From Entoloma clypeatum (lineage: Eukaryota > Basidiomycota > Agaricomycetes > Agaricales > Entolomataceae): a DNA stretch of 64,000 nucleotides. The position numbers and the translations under genes were made by a program. Under the pieces are notes generated by a model, which had not been told where the DNA came from, ran no database searches, and was given only the letters and a program-made list of their open reading frames with translations. The stretch lies in contig OY751492.1 in NCBI GenBank assembly GCA_963565915.1, forward strand, positions 4,712,001-4,776,000, written 5' to 3'. This document shows, piece after piece, positions 39,073-49,328 of the stretch (position 1 is the first letter of the stretch; each line of letters starts with the position of its first letter).

Positions 39073-41604
39073 ATGTTGCGCACTACCATGGGAGAGACTG
39101 CACGTTTGCTGGCCGAAACGGCTGTGTCTATGTTGGCGGATATGGAAATGGTGATAGAAGAGAGCCCACAATCCCCGAATGCGGCTGAAATATTGAACAC
39201 CCTGGAACTAGCGATGATTGAAGAGGCCGCCGATATTGCACAATCAAAGGATACAAGATCGCAAGGGCCCATCCCAAGTAATAGGCTTCAGAAAATGGTG
39301 CAGGATTTCACCCACCTGGTCCAACAATTCGAAGAAGTCCCTTCAGTTACTGGATGGGGGGATAGCACCACAGAAGAGTCTAGTCACTCTACAACTGCAA
39401 CAGAGACTGAAGAGGAGACCAGGGGAGAAGATGTGGATTATTTGCCAGAGCAGTCGACGGCATCACTTGTACAGCATCCGGGGGATAACATAAATGCCGA
39501 TGAACAAGCTGTGAGGAATCTTTTGGCCAGTGAGTCAAGCTGTTGCAACCGTAATTACTCACTATGAACATGTAACAAAGATAGGTGCTTGTTTGACCCC
39601 AGATTTTGGGGCCTAGCACTCAACTTGCTTGATACGCTTGCGGATAGACAGTGGCTGGACATCAGTTTGTTAGATTACTGGCTGGAGCGCACTTCGACGA
39701 ATCTGGAAGGGCGCAATTTCCAATATGTTCCAACAAGAGTAACATCCCGCCAGGGCTTTGAGTGGCGACCCACAGATGAAGAGATCTTGACCTTCAGAAG
39801 CACAATGGGACTACCAGCGGAGGGTCCATGCGCAATGGAGTGCATGGTTCTTTCACTGCACGTTGATGGCAATCATTACTGCGCCGTGGCAATTGATCCC
39901 CACCGAGGAACCATCCATATACTCGGAAGATCCTCGAGAACAATGGCAACCAGATGTACATTGGCGGAGGCTTGGAAGTTCATTGCGGAGGTCTGGGGGA
40001 GGATCAGGCTGTGTCATGGCCAGGAAGAGCGGCCAATGTGGGTTTATGAGTTAGACTGGCCTCAAAATGGAGTTGATTGTGGGCCGACTGCTTGCCAGGT
40101 GATTGACTGGATTTGGCGACACGGTATGGTGCTGTCAGAACGGACAGGTCATTGGAAAAAGCCAGTGTTGGAATGCCCGCATCAGATGAGGATGCGGATG
40201 GCGGGGGATTTAGTTGAGTTTGCTCGGTCAGGTCTGGAAAACTACAACACAGTCTTGCGGAGGGCGCTGGTAGTTGATGAGGAGGAGCGGAGGATCATTT
40301 TTCTGGGCGAGTATAGGATTGACACCATGGCGAGGTGGGACGAGATCCCACAATGGGATGAGCTTCTCAGGAATGGACGCCCACCATCATTCGACAATGT
40401 GATGCATTCCCTTACTGCAGGAAAGGTGACATGCTCTACATGTAGTGCAGGGCAGAGGGAACAAACTCTGCGACCACGAGACATCCTACAAGCACGCGAG
40501 CGGTTGATCCATGTCTCTCCAGACATGGCTGCATCAGAAAAGGACGGTGCTCCCACAGAGGCCATTGAAGATGAGGGGGCTGAGGAGGAAGAGGATATTG
40601 CGGTGGACATTGGGGGACATCCACCAAGGGCCGGATGGAAGGCCCTTGCCAGAGGCAGAGACACCGCACCCCTCGGACGATTCCCGCGGCCCATTGCCCC
40701 ACCGCAGCTCCCAGAACTACAGGCGCACAGAGGGCGAAAGAATGCATTCAACATTTTCTATGACCAGTATACATCGGGCCCGACCCTGGAAGTCTTAAGG
40801 CGGATTCCTGAGACCATTGAACCATTTGCGGAGGTAAACATGGCGTACTTGTTCAGTCAGGTGATATACACGCCGTGGCAGCTGATTCTGGATTACGGGT
40901 ACCGCATTGAACCCAAGTTCTACCAAATGTTTGACCTTGGAGACCCAATCATGGTAAAGGAACACCTGCTACCCATCGGTTATGAGGGAGAGCCACTGGG
41001 GCCAGGGCTGCTGGAAGAAGATGATGCGGTACAGGTTCAAGACATGAAGGTGATGAGTGCAAGTGAGATGAATGAGATGGCACGGAGAGCTGGGAGAAAC
41101 CACCTGTTTGTGACTGGAAGATCGGATGGGGAGATGCCATGGGAGAAGGGACATTTCATTGTGCTAGATCTGCAAAGGGACAGAGTGGAACCAGCTGAAA
41201 TCAAGCGGACAGTGGATGTGGACAGCATGATATGGGTGACACGTGAACCAACATTCCGTCTCTCGATCCATGTATTCATGCGACCCATCATTCGGAGGCG
41301 GGCACCAATCTGGAAACACAATCATGTGTATGTGCAGCTGCTTCTCCCACCATCAGAGGAAGACCGGGCACGCGGGGGAATGCGGGAAGAGTGGTGGGAA
41401 AAGGGGTTCAAGCTGAGCCAGATACCGCACGTCGCATTGGGAAAGATGGGGGATGGGGCAGGGACGGTGAACCTCTACATGTTCTTTCCACGGATGACCC
41501 ATCAGCATCCGCATGTACAGCGGTACATGAACATTGTACCCACAGAAACACAGAACCAATTGTGGGACAAGGTCATCATACGAGGAGTGGAGGATAGGTG
41601 GTAA
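39073..41604 (+). CDS. Ulp1-like (C48) cysteine protease, two exons
   Basis: Exon 1 is 39073-39529 and exon 2 39581-41604, joined by a 51-base intron in phase 1; about 827 codons. The N-terminal 150 residues are acidic and helical. The catalytic domain follows the intron: WLDISLLDYWLER, then NHYCAVAIDPHRG with the catalytic His and Asp, and WPQNGVDCGPTACQ with the oxyanion Gln and nucleophilic Cys. This is the H-D-Q-C order of SUMO-protease-like C48 peptidases, which cleave ubiquitin-like modifiers. A CSTC pair and a long C-terminal region of about 350 residues without known motif follow. Ulp1-like domains are found in several large eukaryotic DNA transposons, so the gene could be host or element-borne; no transposase is fused to it. 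Confidence 0.75.
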
Positions 41605-42106
41605 AGCCATAGAGGAGGTGATGAGAGTCCTGGATGAATCAGTGAGTGCAGAATGCATCATGTAGATGGCAAGGCGCTCACTGAAAGAACCAGGTTTCCC
41701 ATATGGCAAAGACAAAGCCCATTTTGTGGATAAAATTGACTGACTATTTCAAATGTTTGCTGCCGGAGGATGGAAGGCCTAGTGGAATTGCAGACTGAAC
41801 TCCACCGAAGTTCCCCAGCAAACTACAATAATAGGCCGGTCCTTTGTACACTGGCCTTTTCTCCATCCCCTCTTCATGCCTGTATGAAACATGTGCTCTA
41901 GATAATGTTAACTACCTCTGCAAACAACATGAGACCCTACATTTGCGCGAGTGTTCAGTATTGCTTGCCCGAGAGTCGAAGTGCGTGGAAAGCTTGCATT
42001 GTTGAACCTTGAAGGGAGGGTCATGTTGCAGAAAGAAGAGTGGGATGATTTAAATTAAGTAGAAGCAGGGAAAGCCGCTGAAGGACAGGGATGGGATGAG
42101 GTACAG
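41605..42106. other. intergenic, no gene seen
   Basis: Mixed-composition spacer between the Ulp1-like gene and a small open frame. Nothing could be supported. Confidence 0.35.
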
Positions 42107-42421
42107 TTGGAGAAAAAGTTGAGGGCCCAAGAAAGGATAAAGGCAAAGTATGGCCAAAAGCGAAGGAGCAGGCAGAAGAACTTCCGAAAGCCACGAGCCA
42201 CTAACAAGCCAAAGGGCAGAGCCTCCGCAGTGATCACTGGTGCGGTGGATGAGGGAGAGTTGGAGGACATGGGGACTGTAGCGGAGGATAGGTGGGAGCC
42301 TCTCAGCCCGGACGACGATCTTTTTTCTGAAGACGAGGTACCTCTTGGAGAGGATGATGATTTATTTGGGTCAGAAGAGGAGGATGAGGAGCTGGATGTG
42401 GAGGCTGCATGGGAAGAGTAG
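42107..42421 (+). CDS. small basic/acidic hypothetical protein
   Basis: 104 codons. The first half is strongly basic (KKLRAQERIKAKYGQKRRSR), the second strongly acidic (FGSEEEDEELDVEAAWEE). No family is recognised and no clear promoter is seen. It could be a real small nuclear protein or a remnant. Confidence 0.35.
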   Translation: MEKKLRAQERIKAKYGQKRRSRQKNFRKPRATNKPKGRASAVITGAVDEGELEDMGTVAEDRWEPLSPDDDLFSEDEVPLGEDDDLFGSEEEDEELDVEAAWEE

Positions 42422-42597
42422 CGTTTCTCTCACTGTTGCAATTCTTAGGACCCGAAAAAAGGTGACAAGGCGGGCGCAGCAGGAGTACCATAAATTTAAA
42501 TAAAAAAAAACCGCAGGGGTGACAAAAGTGGGGGGCAGCAGTAGGATACAGAAATTTCAAAAGAATGGCGGAGGAGGGCGGACCGGGGTCGCTGTGC

Positions 42598-43221
42598 TCA
42601 GTTCGCCTGTCGCCGTCTCTTCGTGGAGGGACCGGCTGCTTTGTCATCTTTCTCGAATATCTCCGCCATCTTGCTTCTGAGGACGAGCTCCTCCTCCATC
42701 TGTTCCTCCAAGTCGGCGATGCGGGCCTCCAACTTTGAGTGATCCACGCTGCAAGTGTTCGCCGCCGAAGGGCGGCCACTAAGGTTCAGGCTGGCCGTTG
42801 CGACTTCCTTCACCTCCTCAACGTCCCACTCACAGTACACTTGGCTTTTGCGACAGGGCCCGCAGCAGGAGTCGGGTCTGCGGTCAGATACTGAGCAGGT
42901 GTAGGGGTGTGGGTCGTGGAATATGTACTCATGTATTTTGCACTGCTGAGCAGTGTACAAGCATTCCCGACAGGGGGTCGACGCGGCTGCGGGGGCAGTC
43001 GACACAGCCACGATGGCAGGCGAGGCCACCTTTTCTTTCTGTTTTGGTGCAGCGGGGCTTGTTGTTGGCACATCGTCATCATCCGGAATCTCCATGATTG
43101 GGGCTTTGTGCAATGGGACACCCTGTGTAGCCAGCTTTCTTCTGCGGAGGCCGGTGGATGATCGTGACGCAGAGGCTTCACCCATGCTGTAGAGGAGGGC
43201 AATGGCTTCATCGTCTGGCAT
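42598..43221 (-). CDS. double CX2CX6C zinc-cluster protein, member 1
   Basis: 207 codons in a single exon. Two half-sites with Zn2Cys6 internal spacing, CRECLYTAQQC and CGPCRKSQVYC, are separated by 25 residues (KIHEYIFHDPHPYTC part). A coiled coil follows (LEARIADLEEQMEEELVLRS) and the basic end TKRRRQAN. This is the order basic/disordered N-terminus, zinc cluster, coiled-coil dimerisation, as in fungal binuclear-cluster regulators, but the linker between the halves is far longer than the usual 5-12 residues. It is related in layout to the genes at 43685, 45708 and 48328. A DNA-binding role is inferred. Confidence 0.6.
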   Translation of the reverse strand: MPDDEAIALLYSMGEASASRSSTGLRRRKLATQGVPLHKAPIMEIPDDDDVPTTSPAAPKQKEKVASPAIVAVSTAPAAASTPCRECLYTAQQCKIHEYIFHDPHPYTCSVSDRRPDSCCGPCRKSQVYCEWDVEEVKEVATASLNLSGRPSAANTCSVDHSKLEARIADLEEQMEEELVLRSKMAEIFEKDDKAAGPSTKRRRQAN

Positions 43222-43684
43222 GTTTTCAGGTGGTGGTTGGTGTGGGACAGGAACAGATCCATCAATTTTTTAGTATTTAACCATGGGCTGTATTGTGGTT
43301 TGTGTGGTCCGGTATCACATGACGTGGTCAATCGTAATCCATGCGGTGGGTATATGACGGTGACAAAGCGGAGGGTGTGGCACAAGCATGGCGGGACGGA
43401 TTTGCTGGGGTCTTTTTTTTTTTTTTTTTTTTGAAGCGCAATTTATTGTGCTGGGGGAACTGGGTTCCCATGTTACACATTACATGCAACCAGGTAGATA
43501 AGCGGGTGAGAGCACTGCAGGTGGTTATTTCAAAGGGGCTGCGGAGACCTATCCAAGTGTTGCAATGCATTGGCGGAGGGCTTAGGTGGGAATAGAGGGC
43601 TACTGGGGGTACTCATCAAATGCCCCTGATCACTGCGGATCGTTCCTTCAGGGCCTCGTACGCCTCCTCATCGATATCCAGAAT
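43222..43684. other. intergenic with poly-T run
   Basis: Contains a run of 21 T at about 43412-43432. No gene was seen; open frames on the + strand at 43620-43886 are shadows of the minus-strand gene that follows. Confidence 0.4.
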
Positions 43685-44207
43685 TCAGAATGCTCCACCT
43701 TCAATGGATGCAGACCAATCATTTATGGCAGCGCGGAATAGCGCGGCCAACTCATCTCCGTTCTTCAATCCCTCCGCGCTGTCCTCATCCTGCTCAATAC
43801 CACTGTTCGCACCATCTGAATCGCCCTCGATGGCATCCCCTGTGCGGTTGTCCGCATTGGTGGTAGTAGCCTCCGCGTGGTCTTGATGCACCGCACCCTC
43901 TCCACCTGCAACAACTTGATCTGTATACCCCCTGTTATTACTACCTCCGCTCGCATGCCTTCTCTCAGGGATAAGGCTGCAGTGCCGCCTTTTCCTTTGA
44001 CAGGCAGTGCAGGATATGGTTTTCCGTCCATGCCCTTCGGTGTTGCTTCAAAATTTTACAACCCTCAACCTCTGCAGTGAGATATGCGTACCGAAATACT
44101 CACTAGGTGGTCAAGCATCCCTCGTGTTTGCCTACACAGGCCGCACACGGGGGTACATTTCTTATCAATATAATCTGCGGCTGCGAGGGCTTCCGGCGAG
44201 GTGGCAT
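43685..44207 (-). CDS. double CX2CX6C zinc-cluster protein, member 2, two exons
   Basis: Exon 1 44207-44104 (MPPRRKPSQPQ...PPCAACVGKHEGC) and exon 2 44045-43685 are joined by a 58-base GT..AG intron in phase 2, which keeps the frame open. The second half-site is CTACQRKRRHC. The linker is 15 residues and contains G-H. The C-terminal part is acidic (GDAIEGDSDGANSGIEQDED) and ends in a short amphipathic stretch (ELAALFRAAINDW). About 174 residues. Probable zinc-binding regulator, inferred from spacing only. It is divergent from the coiled-coil gene at 44377 across 169 bases. Confidence 0.65.
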
Positions 44208-44376
44208 GAGTACGCGTGTGGTGATGGTAATTCTGCGAAGTGGCTTGCTCAACAGTAACAAATAACGACAATTTTTGGTGATTGTCACACAATCTGGCTG
44301 CTTATTTAACTCCAACCACCATCCATCATCGTCCTTTCTCAGACCACCACCATCATCCTCTTGTTTTCCGGACCTC

Positions 44377-45102
44377 ATGTCAACACCCAACGCCCCACGC
44401 AACCTCCGCGTTAATGCTATCCGCCGATTCAATGCGCAAGCCGCGCCAGAACAGAAGGTGGAGCTGGGACGGCTCTGGAATGTATACGCCGACAACAAGG
44501 ACGACCAAGAGGCGGAGGCGGCTTTTTACGACTACTGCGACCGGAACCTGCCAGCAAGCGAAGATGAGAGAGAGGACGAGCAAGGTGCGAGTAAACGGAA
44601 GACCCCGCCGCGTGGCGAGGAGCCCCAGTCTCCGCCAGCGAAGAAAGCCAAAGCTACGGGACCCAAGGATGGGCCAAGAGGGGCAAGAGGAAAGGGGGGC
44701 TCAGGGAAGGAAGGAGGAGCAGCGGGGGTGAAGGGAAAGGTGGCAGCGGGGGGTCTGGGGGGATCCGGTGAACCAGTGGTGGGGGGTAGCAGGAGAAGGG
44801 GAGCTGGAGCTGGAGCTGGAGTTGGTGGTCGAAAGCAAGCAGGAGGGAAGAGCAAGGCGACGTTGGTGGACACACTGTCCACGCAGCTTGAGGAGGAGGT
44901 GGTGAAGGTGAAAGCACTCATACAGAGTCGCTTCGACGGCATGGCGGAGGCTTCAGAAGGGATCAAGCAGATGTTGAAGAAACAAGGGCTGGAGTTCAAG
45001 AAGCATATGGAGAAGTCGAAGGAGGCACAAGAGAAGATGAGGGAGAGGATGGATGAAATGGAGGAAGAAATCAGGCAGTTGAAGCAAGCTACTACGGACT
45101 AG
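44377..45102 (+). CDS. hypothetical protein, basic Gly-rich middle and C-terminal coiled coil
   Basis: 242 codons from MSTPNAPRNLRV; an upstream in-frame start exists at 44275 but the Ser/Pro/His-rich leader looks untranslated. Three parts: an N-terminal helical segment of about 60 residues (RLWNVYADNKDDQEAEAAF), a basic Gly/Ala-rich low-complexity middle with KKAKATGPKDG, and a C-terminal coiled coil (about the last 80 residues, with EMEEEIRQLKQ). No family is recognised. It may act with the neighbouring zinc-cluster proteins, but this is only suggested by proximity. Confidence 0.5.
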   Translation: MSTPNAPRNLRVNAIRRFNAQAAPEQKVELGRLWNVYADNKDDQEAEAAFYDYCDRNLPASEDEREDEQGASKRKTPPRGEEPQSPPAKKAKATGPKDGPRGARGKGGSGKEGGAAGVKGKVAAGGLGGSGEPVVGGSRRRGAGAGAGVGGRKQAGGKSKATLVDTLSTQLEEEVVKVKALIQSRFDGMAEASEGIKQMLKKQGLEFKKHMEKSKEAQEKMRERMDEMEEEIRQLKQATTD

Positions 45103-45249
45103 TGGCAGGGTGGAGGATTATATCCAAGTTGATCAATGGCTGTGCACATTTAATACATCAGCCCTCCGCAGCCTTCGTTGATCAATCCAACCGCCCTCCG
45201 CACAATGCATACCCGCAGGTTATCCCAGTCACGTGCATTTTCAATCATT

Positions 45250-45687
45250 ATGTCTGGCACAACACCGGCCACCCGTGAGCTCCAAGATCTATATCCGCAA
45301 TGGACTGAACTCAATGCGGAGGTTGGGGAGCTAGAGGCACGAGTATGGGCAGAGGTGCGGAGCAAGGAAGCCAGGCAGTGCTCCAGGATCGAACGAGAGA
45401 AGCACCTGATAGACGGAAGGGATCGCAAGGCCATTCGGAGGGAGCGGCATGCAGAGGCAATCGCCCAAGCCAATGAGAAAGCTCTCAAAGAGCTGATGGA
45501 GTCGATGGAGAGTATGGAGGCACAGCAGGAGAGGATCGAAGAGGATGCCGATATTATGGACAGAATCAGGATGAGCTTGGAGGGCATGAAGATGGAACTG
45601 GATGGTTTGAGGGTAGAGAATGGGGAACTGAGGCGTAGGCTTGCAGTTCTTGAAACTGAATCAGTGGAGAATGCAACGCTGCTGTAG
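45250..45687 (+). CDS. coiled-coil hypothetical protein
   Basis: 145 codons from MSGTTPATRELQ, almost entirely alpha-helical heptads (ELNAEVGELEARVWAEV and later VENGELRRRLAVLETE). No catalytic or zinc motif. An upstream in-frame start at 45178 would add 24 residues. It is convergent with the next gene, with only 20 bases between stop codons. Confidence 0.5.
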   Translation: MSGTTPATRELQDLYPQWTELNAEVGELEARVWAEVRSKEARQCSRIEREKHLIDGRDRKAIRRERHAEAIAQANEKALKELMESMESMEAQQERIEEDADIMDRIRMSLEGMKMELDGLRVENGELRRRLAVLETESVENATLL

Positions 45688-45707
45688 TTTACTGAGTCAT
45701 ATACAGT

Positions 45708-46492
45708 TCACCTGTACTCGATTGCATGCTCAATCTCCACCATTTGATCCTGGAAAGCATCTGCCCTTGAATTTATTTCCCCCATCAACTCCCCCAATGT
45801 CCGCCTTACAATTTCCACATATGTGTTTGCAAACTCCACATTCGCTGTACCACCAGCATCTTCTGGGCTGGCTCCGTCACCACCCTGCCGCCCCGCAGGC
45901 TGCCAGTCCTTCCGTAAGGCTTGCCATTCATCAGCTGACACCCTGTCCTTCCCACCCATTCTGACGCCCATGCTACATTTGCGTTTTCGGCCCCGGCATC
46001 CATCACATGCCGTTCTCACTGTTTGATGCCCAGACAGTCTATGGTTTTATGGAGTATATAAAAGACGAATAATGACATGAATAATTACATTGTCACCTGG
46101 CACTCATGCCCTTCCTTTCTGCACCTATGGCATGGAGGATCAATCTTGATTGTTTTCAGCGCAGCACTTTGCTTGACCCTCTTCGGCGGCTTTTCCTCCC
46201 GCAAGTCTTTCTCTTCGTCGCTCTCTGTGATGATGGGCTTGGAGCGTATCCGCATCTTCTTGCGTGTTCGCACTTCCGAGTTTGACGCGCTCATGGCAGC
46301 AAAAGAGCTGGACATTGTTTGATGGTGGTTGTCTGACGTCCAGGGTGGTTGATAATGTAAGCCATTTGCTTGTAAAGTTTGGTTGGTGATTGCAAGTGCG
46401 GAGGGGTTCTGTATCAATGGAGTCGCGCATTCATTGACAGTTACACCGCTACCCCTAGAACTCCCATTAATTTCCTGGATATTGACTGACAT
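45708..46492 (-). CDS. double CX2CX6C zinc-cluster protein, member 3, two exons
   Basis: Exon 1 46492-46089 and exon 2 46038-45708, joined by a 50-base intron (gtaatt..catag) in phase 2. Half-sites CHRCRKEGHEC and CDGCRGRKRKC are separated by 14 residues including S-G-H, comparable with the E-G-H of member 2. Upstream of the first half lies a basic stretch (RTRKKMRIRSKP). The C-terminal part is a predicted helix (LGELMGEINSRADAFQDQMV) likely to form a coiled coil. The start could also be the downstream Met at MSSSFAAMSAS. Probable regulator; function inferred. Confidence 0.65.
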
Positions 46493-47589
46493 GGGGAGTT
46501 CTCATAAATTGCCGGATGGCTGACATGCCGTGGATCAAAGAACTACTGAGAAAGAAACTAATACTTTGGCAAAATGCAGAGGGTAAAACAAATAGGGCTT
46601 TGACATGCTGGAGGGGGGTGTAATAAACAGAAGTGCTCAGTCGACAAAGTGGGGATGGACTATATTTAGTGGTACCTGTAATAAACAGAAGTGCTACCAT
46701 AGTTTGGTAAGTTACTTTATAACGAGATGAGTAAGTAGGAAACATACCTCAGTGGACAAAGTGGGAATTGACTGAGGTATCCAATGCGTATGGGAACCTA
46801 ATCCATTCATGAGGCTCAACACGCTAAGTCTGAATCATAACAGGGGGGAACCAGTGTAATTATATGATATAATGGATGAAAATCCCCCTGAAATCCCCCT
46901 TAATAGTACAGATATAAGTATTACAAGTCTACTTAGTTTCCACTATTCATGGCCTAACCCCAGAATCTATTACTCACATTATTAAGGACATAAATACCAT
47001 GAAAGTCAATCATCTCCTCCTTAGATCTCTATATCTCTCCAATTTTGGATCTGCCCCCCATAATAGAGGTTTCCAGTTTGAGTTTACAAGAAATTGGCTT
47101 TTCCAGATGGGCCACACCAAATTCTTCGTCCTCATTTGACCCTTTCTTTCAGTGGTAGTCTTTGAAGTTTAGGTTAGATTAGGTTAATTGACATATTTTG
47201 GCTTAACTGTGACCTAACTGGTTACACAAATTATGAGATTTGCCCTGACCTTAACCACAACCTGTCATAACCTAACCCCTCTCAACCAGTTGTAACCAGT
47301 TACAAGCAGTTAAGGCCAAAAAAAATTAAGATATGGATAAGTCTTGGAGCATAGAATCATATGTAAATGCATTTTATAGCTATTAGTATACTAATTCAAC
47401 ATATTCAAGCACAATAAGTAGTCAATAATCAAGAATTCACAGACTCGTTATAAGTTTTGCTCAGACCACAATCTAACCTGGTTTAACCAGTGTTAACTGC
47501 TGCAGTGGTCACCAGTGGTTAAGGTTATGAGTGGTTAAAATCTGATTAGGTCAAGGTCACAAGCAAGTAATTACTCTAACCTTTAAACA
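46493..47589. other. AT-rich intergenic region with small direct repeats
   Basis: No gene was seen. The word gtaataaacagaagtgct occurs at about 46619 and 46676, and cagt(c/g)gacaaagtggg(g/a)a occurs twice nearby. Between 47160 and 47570 there are many TAACC/GGTTA words, including ctggttacac and cagttacaagcagttaa, resembling eroded telomere-like sequence. Confidence 0.4.
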
Positions 47590-48163
47590 CTATTCAGTGG
47601 TGATGGACAATGCACCGTTATTTGAAGCTCTGATGTGTAATTCACTCCCACCAAAATAAACATGGATTTTGGCAAGAATGTTAAGAACTGATCGACAAAA
47701 TATCGGAGCTACGTCGGACGCGTCGGAAGGTTGGAGGGTCAGAGCGCGTGCAACGTAGGGGCAAGGACTTGGCTTCAACTTGTGTGTTGTGCCCTTGCTA
47801 ATATGTGGGTGTCCTTATTTTGGAGGATGGGAGGATCGGAGGGTCAGAGGTCGGACTCAAGTTAAGAGTCGGAAAGAGGATGGGAGTTGTGATGTCGAAT
47901 CTAAGTTGATATTCAAACTGAAGCTAATACACGATTCTACATAAGTTTAAATACTATGTCGGAGGACATGTGGCTTTGTCGGAGTCGGATAACAAGTGGC
48001 TGTCGGAGATGCTTAACATAAGTAAAATGGTCTGATGTAAGTAATGTACGTAGTAACGAGATTCATAACAGTAAGTATGCATAATAAGTATTAGTCAAAA
48101 TGTCGGAGGTGTCGGAGGTGTCGGGATTGGTCGGAAATCGTCGGAATGGATCGAAATGTAACA
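47590..48163 (-). repeat. probable 3' LTR of gypsy-1 (left end uncertain)
   Basis: On the minus strand a purine-rich tract (complement of 48166-48176, ttcccccttag) is followed within a few bases by TGTTACATTTCG, a typical gypsy LTR start. The region shows the same CGGAG word bias as the element. No second LTR is available in the window, so the left border is a guess. Confidence 0.45.
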
Positions 48164-48327
48164 GTATTTCCCCCTTAGGGCCGAACCCATGAGGCCTAAG
48201 GACCTAGGTGGTCGGTGCGCGTGAACTGCGTCATGTGATGCGTTGGTTGAAAATACCATCTGAGTGGTTCTTTCTTCTTGTTTCCCCATTCTCTTTTCGT
48301 TTTAAACTCTTCCAAAAAAACCTCGAT

Positions 48328-49301
48328 ATGTCGGCAACCGATTTTCAAAAGGAGATGGAGGCGCTGCAGGCTAAGCTCGCGGAGGTGGAGGCGAAAAAGC
48401 GAGCAGCGGAGGAGGAGGCTGCGAGGAAGGCTGAGGAGGAGCGGAGAGCGGAGGAAGAGAGGGCTGCGGAGGCGGCACGGTTAGCGGAGGAGGTGCGGGT
48501 AGCAGAGGAGATGCGTCGGGTGTCGGAGCTGGCGGCTCAGAAGAGGGCTGATGAAGTGGCCGCTGCGCAAGGCGCATCGAGCAAGGGGTCGGGGGGGCCG
48601 CAGGCGGAGAAGAAGAAGAAGAAGGTGACGAAGAAAAGGAAGGTAGAGGAGGTGACGGCGACAGTCGGAGAGGGGTCGGGAGTCGGGGTCGGCGCCTGTG
48701 ATAGGTGCAATGTGAAGGGCGTCGAATGTGAACGCGATGAGTAAGTTCTTCTTTGGTTCGTCTCTTCTGTTTTAACCTTTTGTTTTTTAGGAATAAGTCG
48801 TCCTGCAAGGGTTGTGTCAAGGATAAGAAGAAGTGCGAGGTCGGAGCGTCGGAGGGAAAGTCGGAGGTGAAGGAGGTGAAGAAAACGGTGAAGGTGATTA
48901 AGGGGAAGAAAAAGGCGTTGGAGATGCCGTCGGAGAGTGGGTCGGAGGACACTATCTTGGGTGTCCTCAAGATGATACTGGCGGAGACGAGGCAGGTGAG
49001 GCGACTGCTAACAGCAGTCAAAGGCTCGGTGAACACCGAGTATCAACCCAAGTCGCCGGAGGTGTCGGAGGAAGGGTCGGAGTCGGAGATGGATACAGCG
49101 GAGGAGACACACGAGTTGAGACTGGAGAAGAGGATCGCAAGAAGGATTAGGAAGGACCTTGTGAATAGGAAGAGGTTGGAGTTGCGGGAGCTGTCGGATG
49201 ATTCCGACATGTCGATTTCGGAGCCATCGGAGAAGGCGGAGGAGGAGTCGGAGTCGGACAAGGAGGAGGGTCCGTCAAACAAGAAACAACGTACTAAGTA
49301 G
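48328..49301 (+). CDS. double CX2CX6C zinc-cluster protein, member 4, antisense inside gypsy-1
   Basis: Exon 1 48328-48740 and exon 2 48791-49301 around a 50-base intron (gtaagt..ttttag) in phase 2; 307 residues. The N-terminus is a long coiled coil of Ala/Glu/Arg heptads (EAKKRAAEEEAARKAEEE), then a nuclear-localisation-like run (KKKKKVTKKRKVEE). Half-site CDRCNVKGVEC lies before the intron and CKGCVKDKKKC after it. The C-terminal half is charged (EEESESDKEEGPSNKKQRTK) with a predicted helix (ILGVLKMILAETRQVRRLL). It lies between the pol stop (49329-49331, minus) and the polypurine tract of gypsy-1. It could be a gene captured by the element in antisense, or a host gene trapped between element pieces. 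Confidence 0.65.
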
Positions 49302-49328
49302 ATAGAATAGTACTTGTTTTTTCTTGTT

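Noticed and set aside
43620..43886. Plus-strand frame of 88 codons
   Set aside because: Complement of the spliced zinc-cluster gene at 43685-44207, which has the better evidence.
36222..46492. The gene cluster taken as one complete KDZ or other giant transposon
   Set aside because: No transposase core, no terminal inverted repeats and no target duplication could be seen; only a loose link to the KDZ fragment at 56.8 kb.
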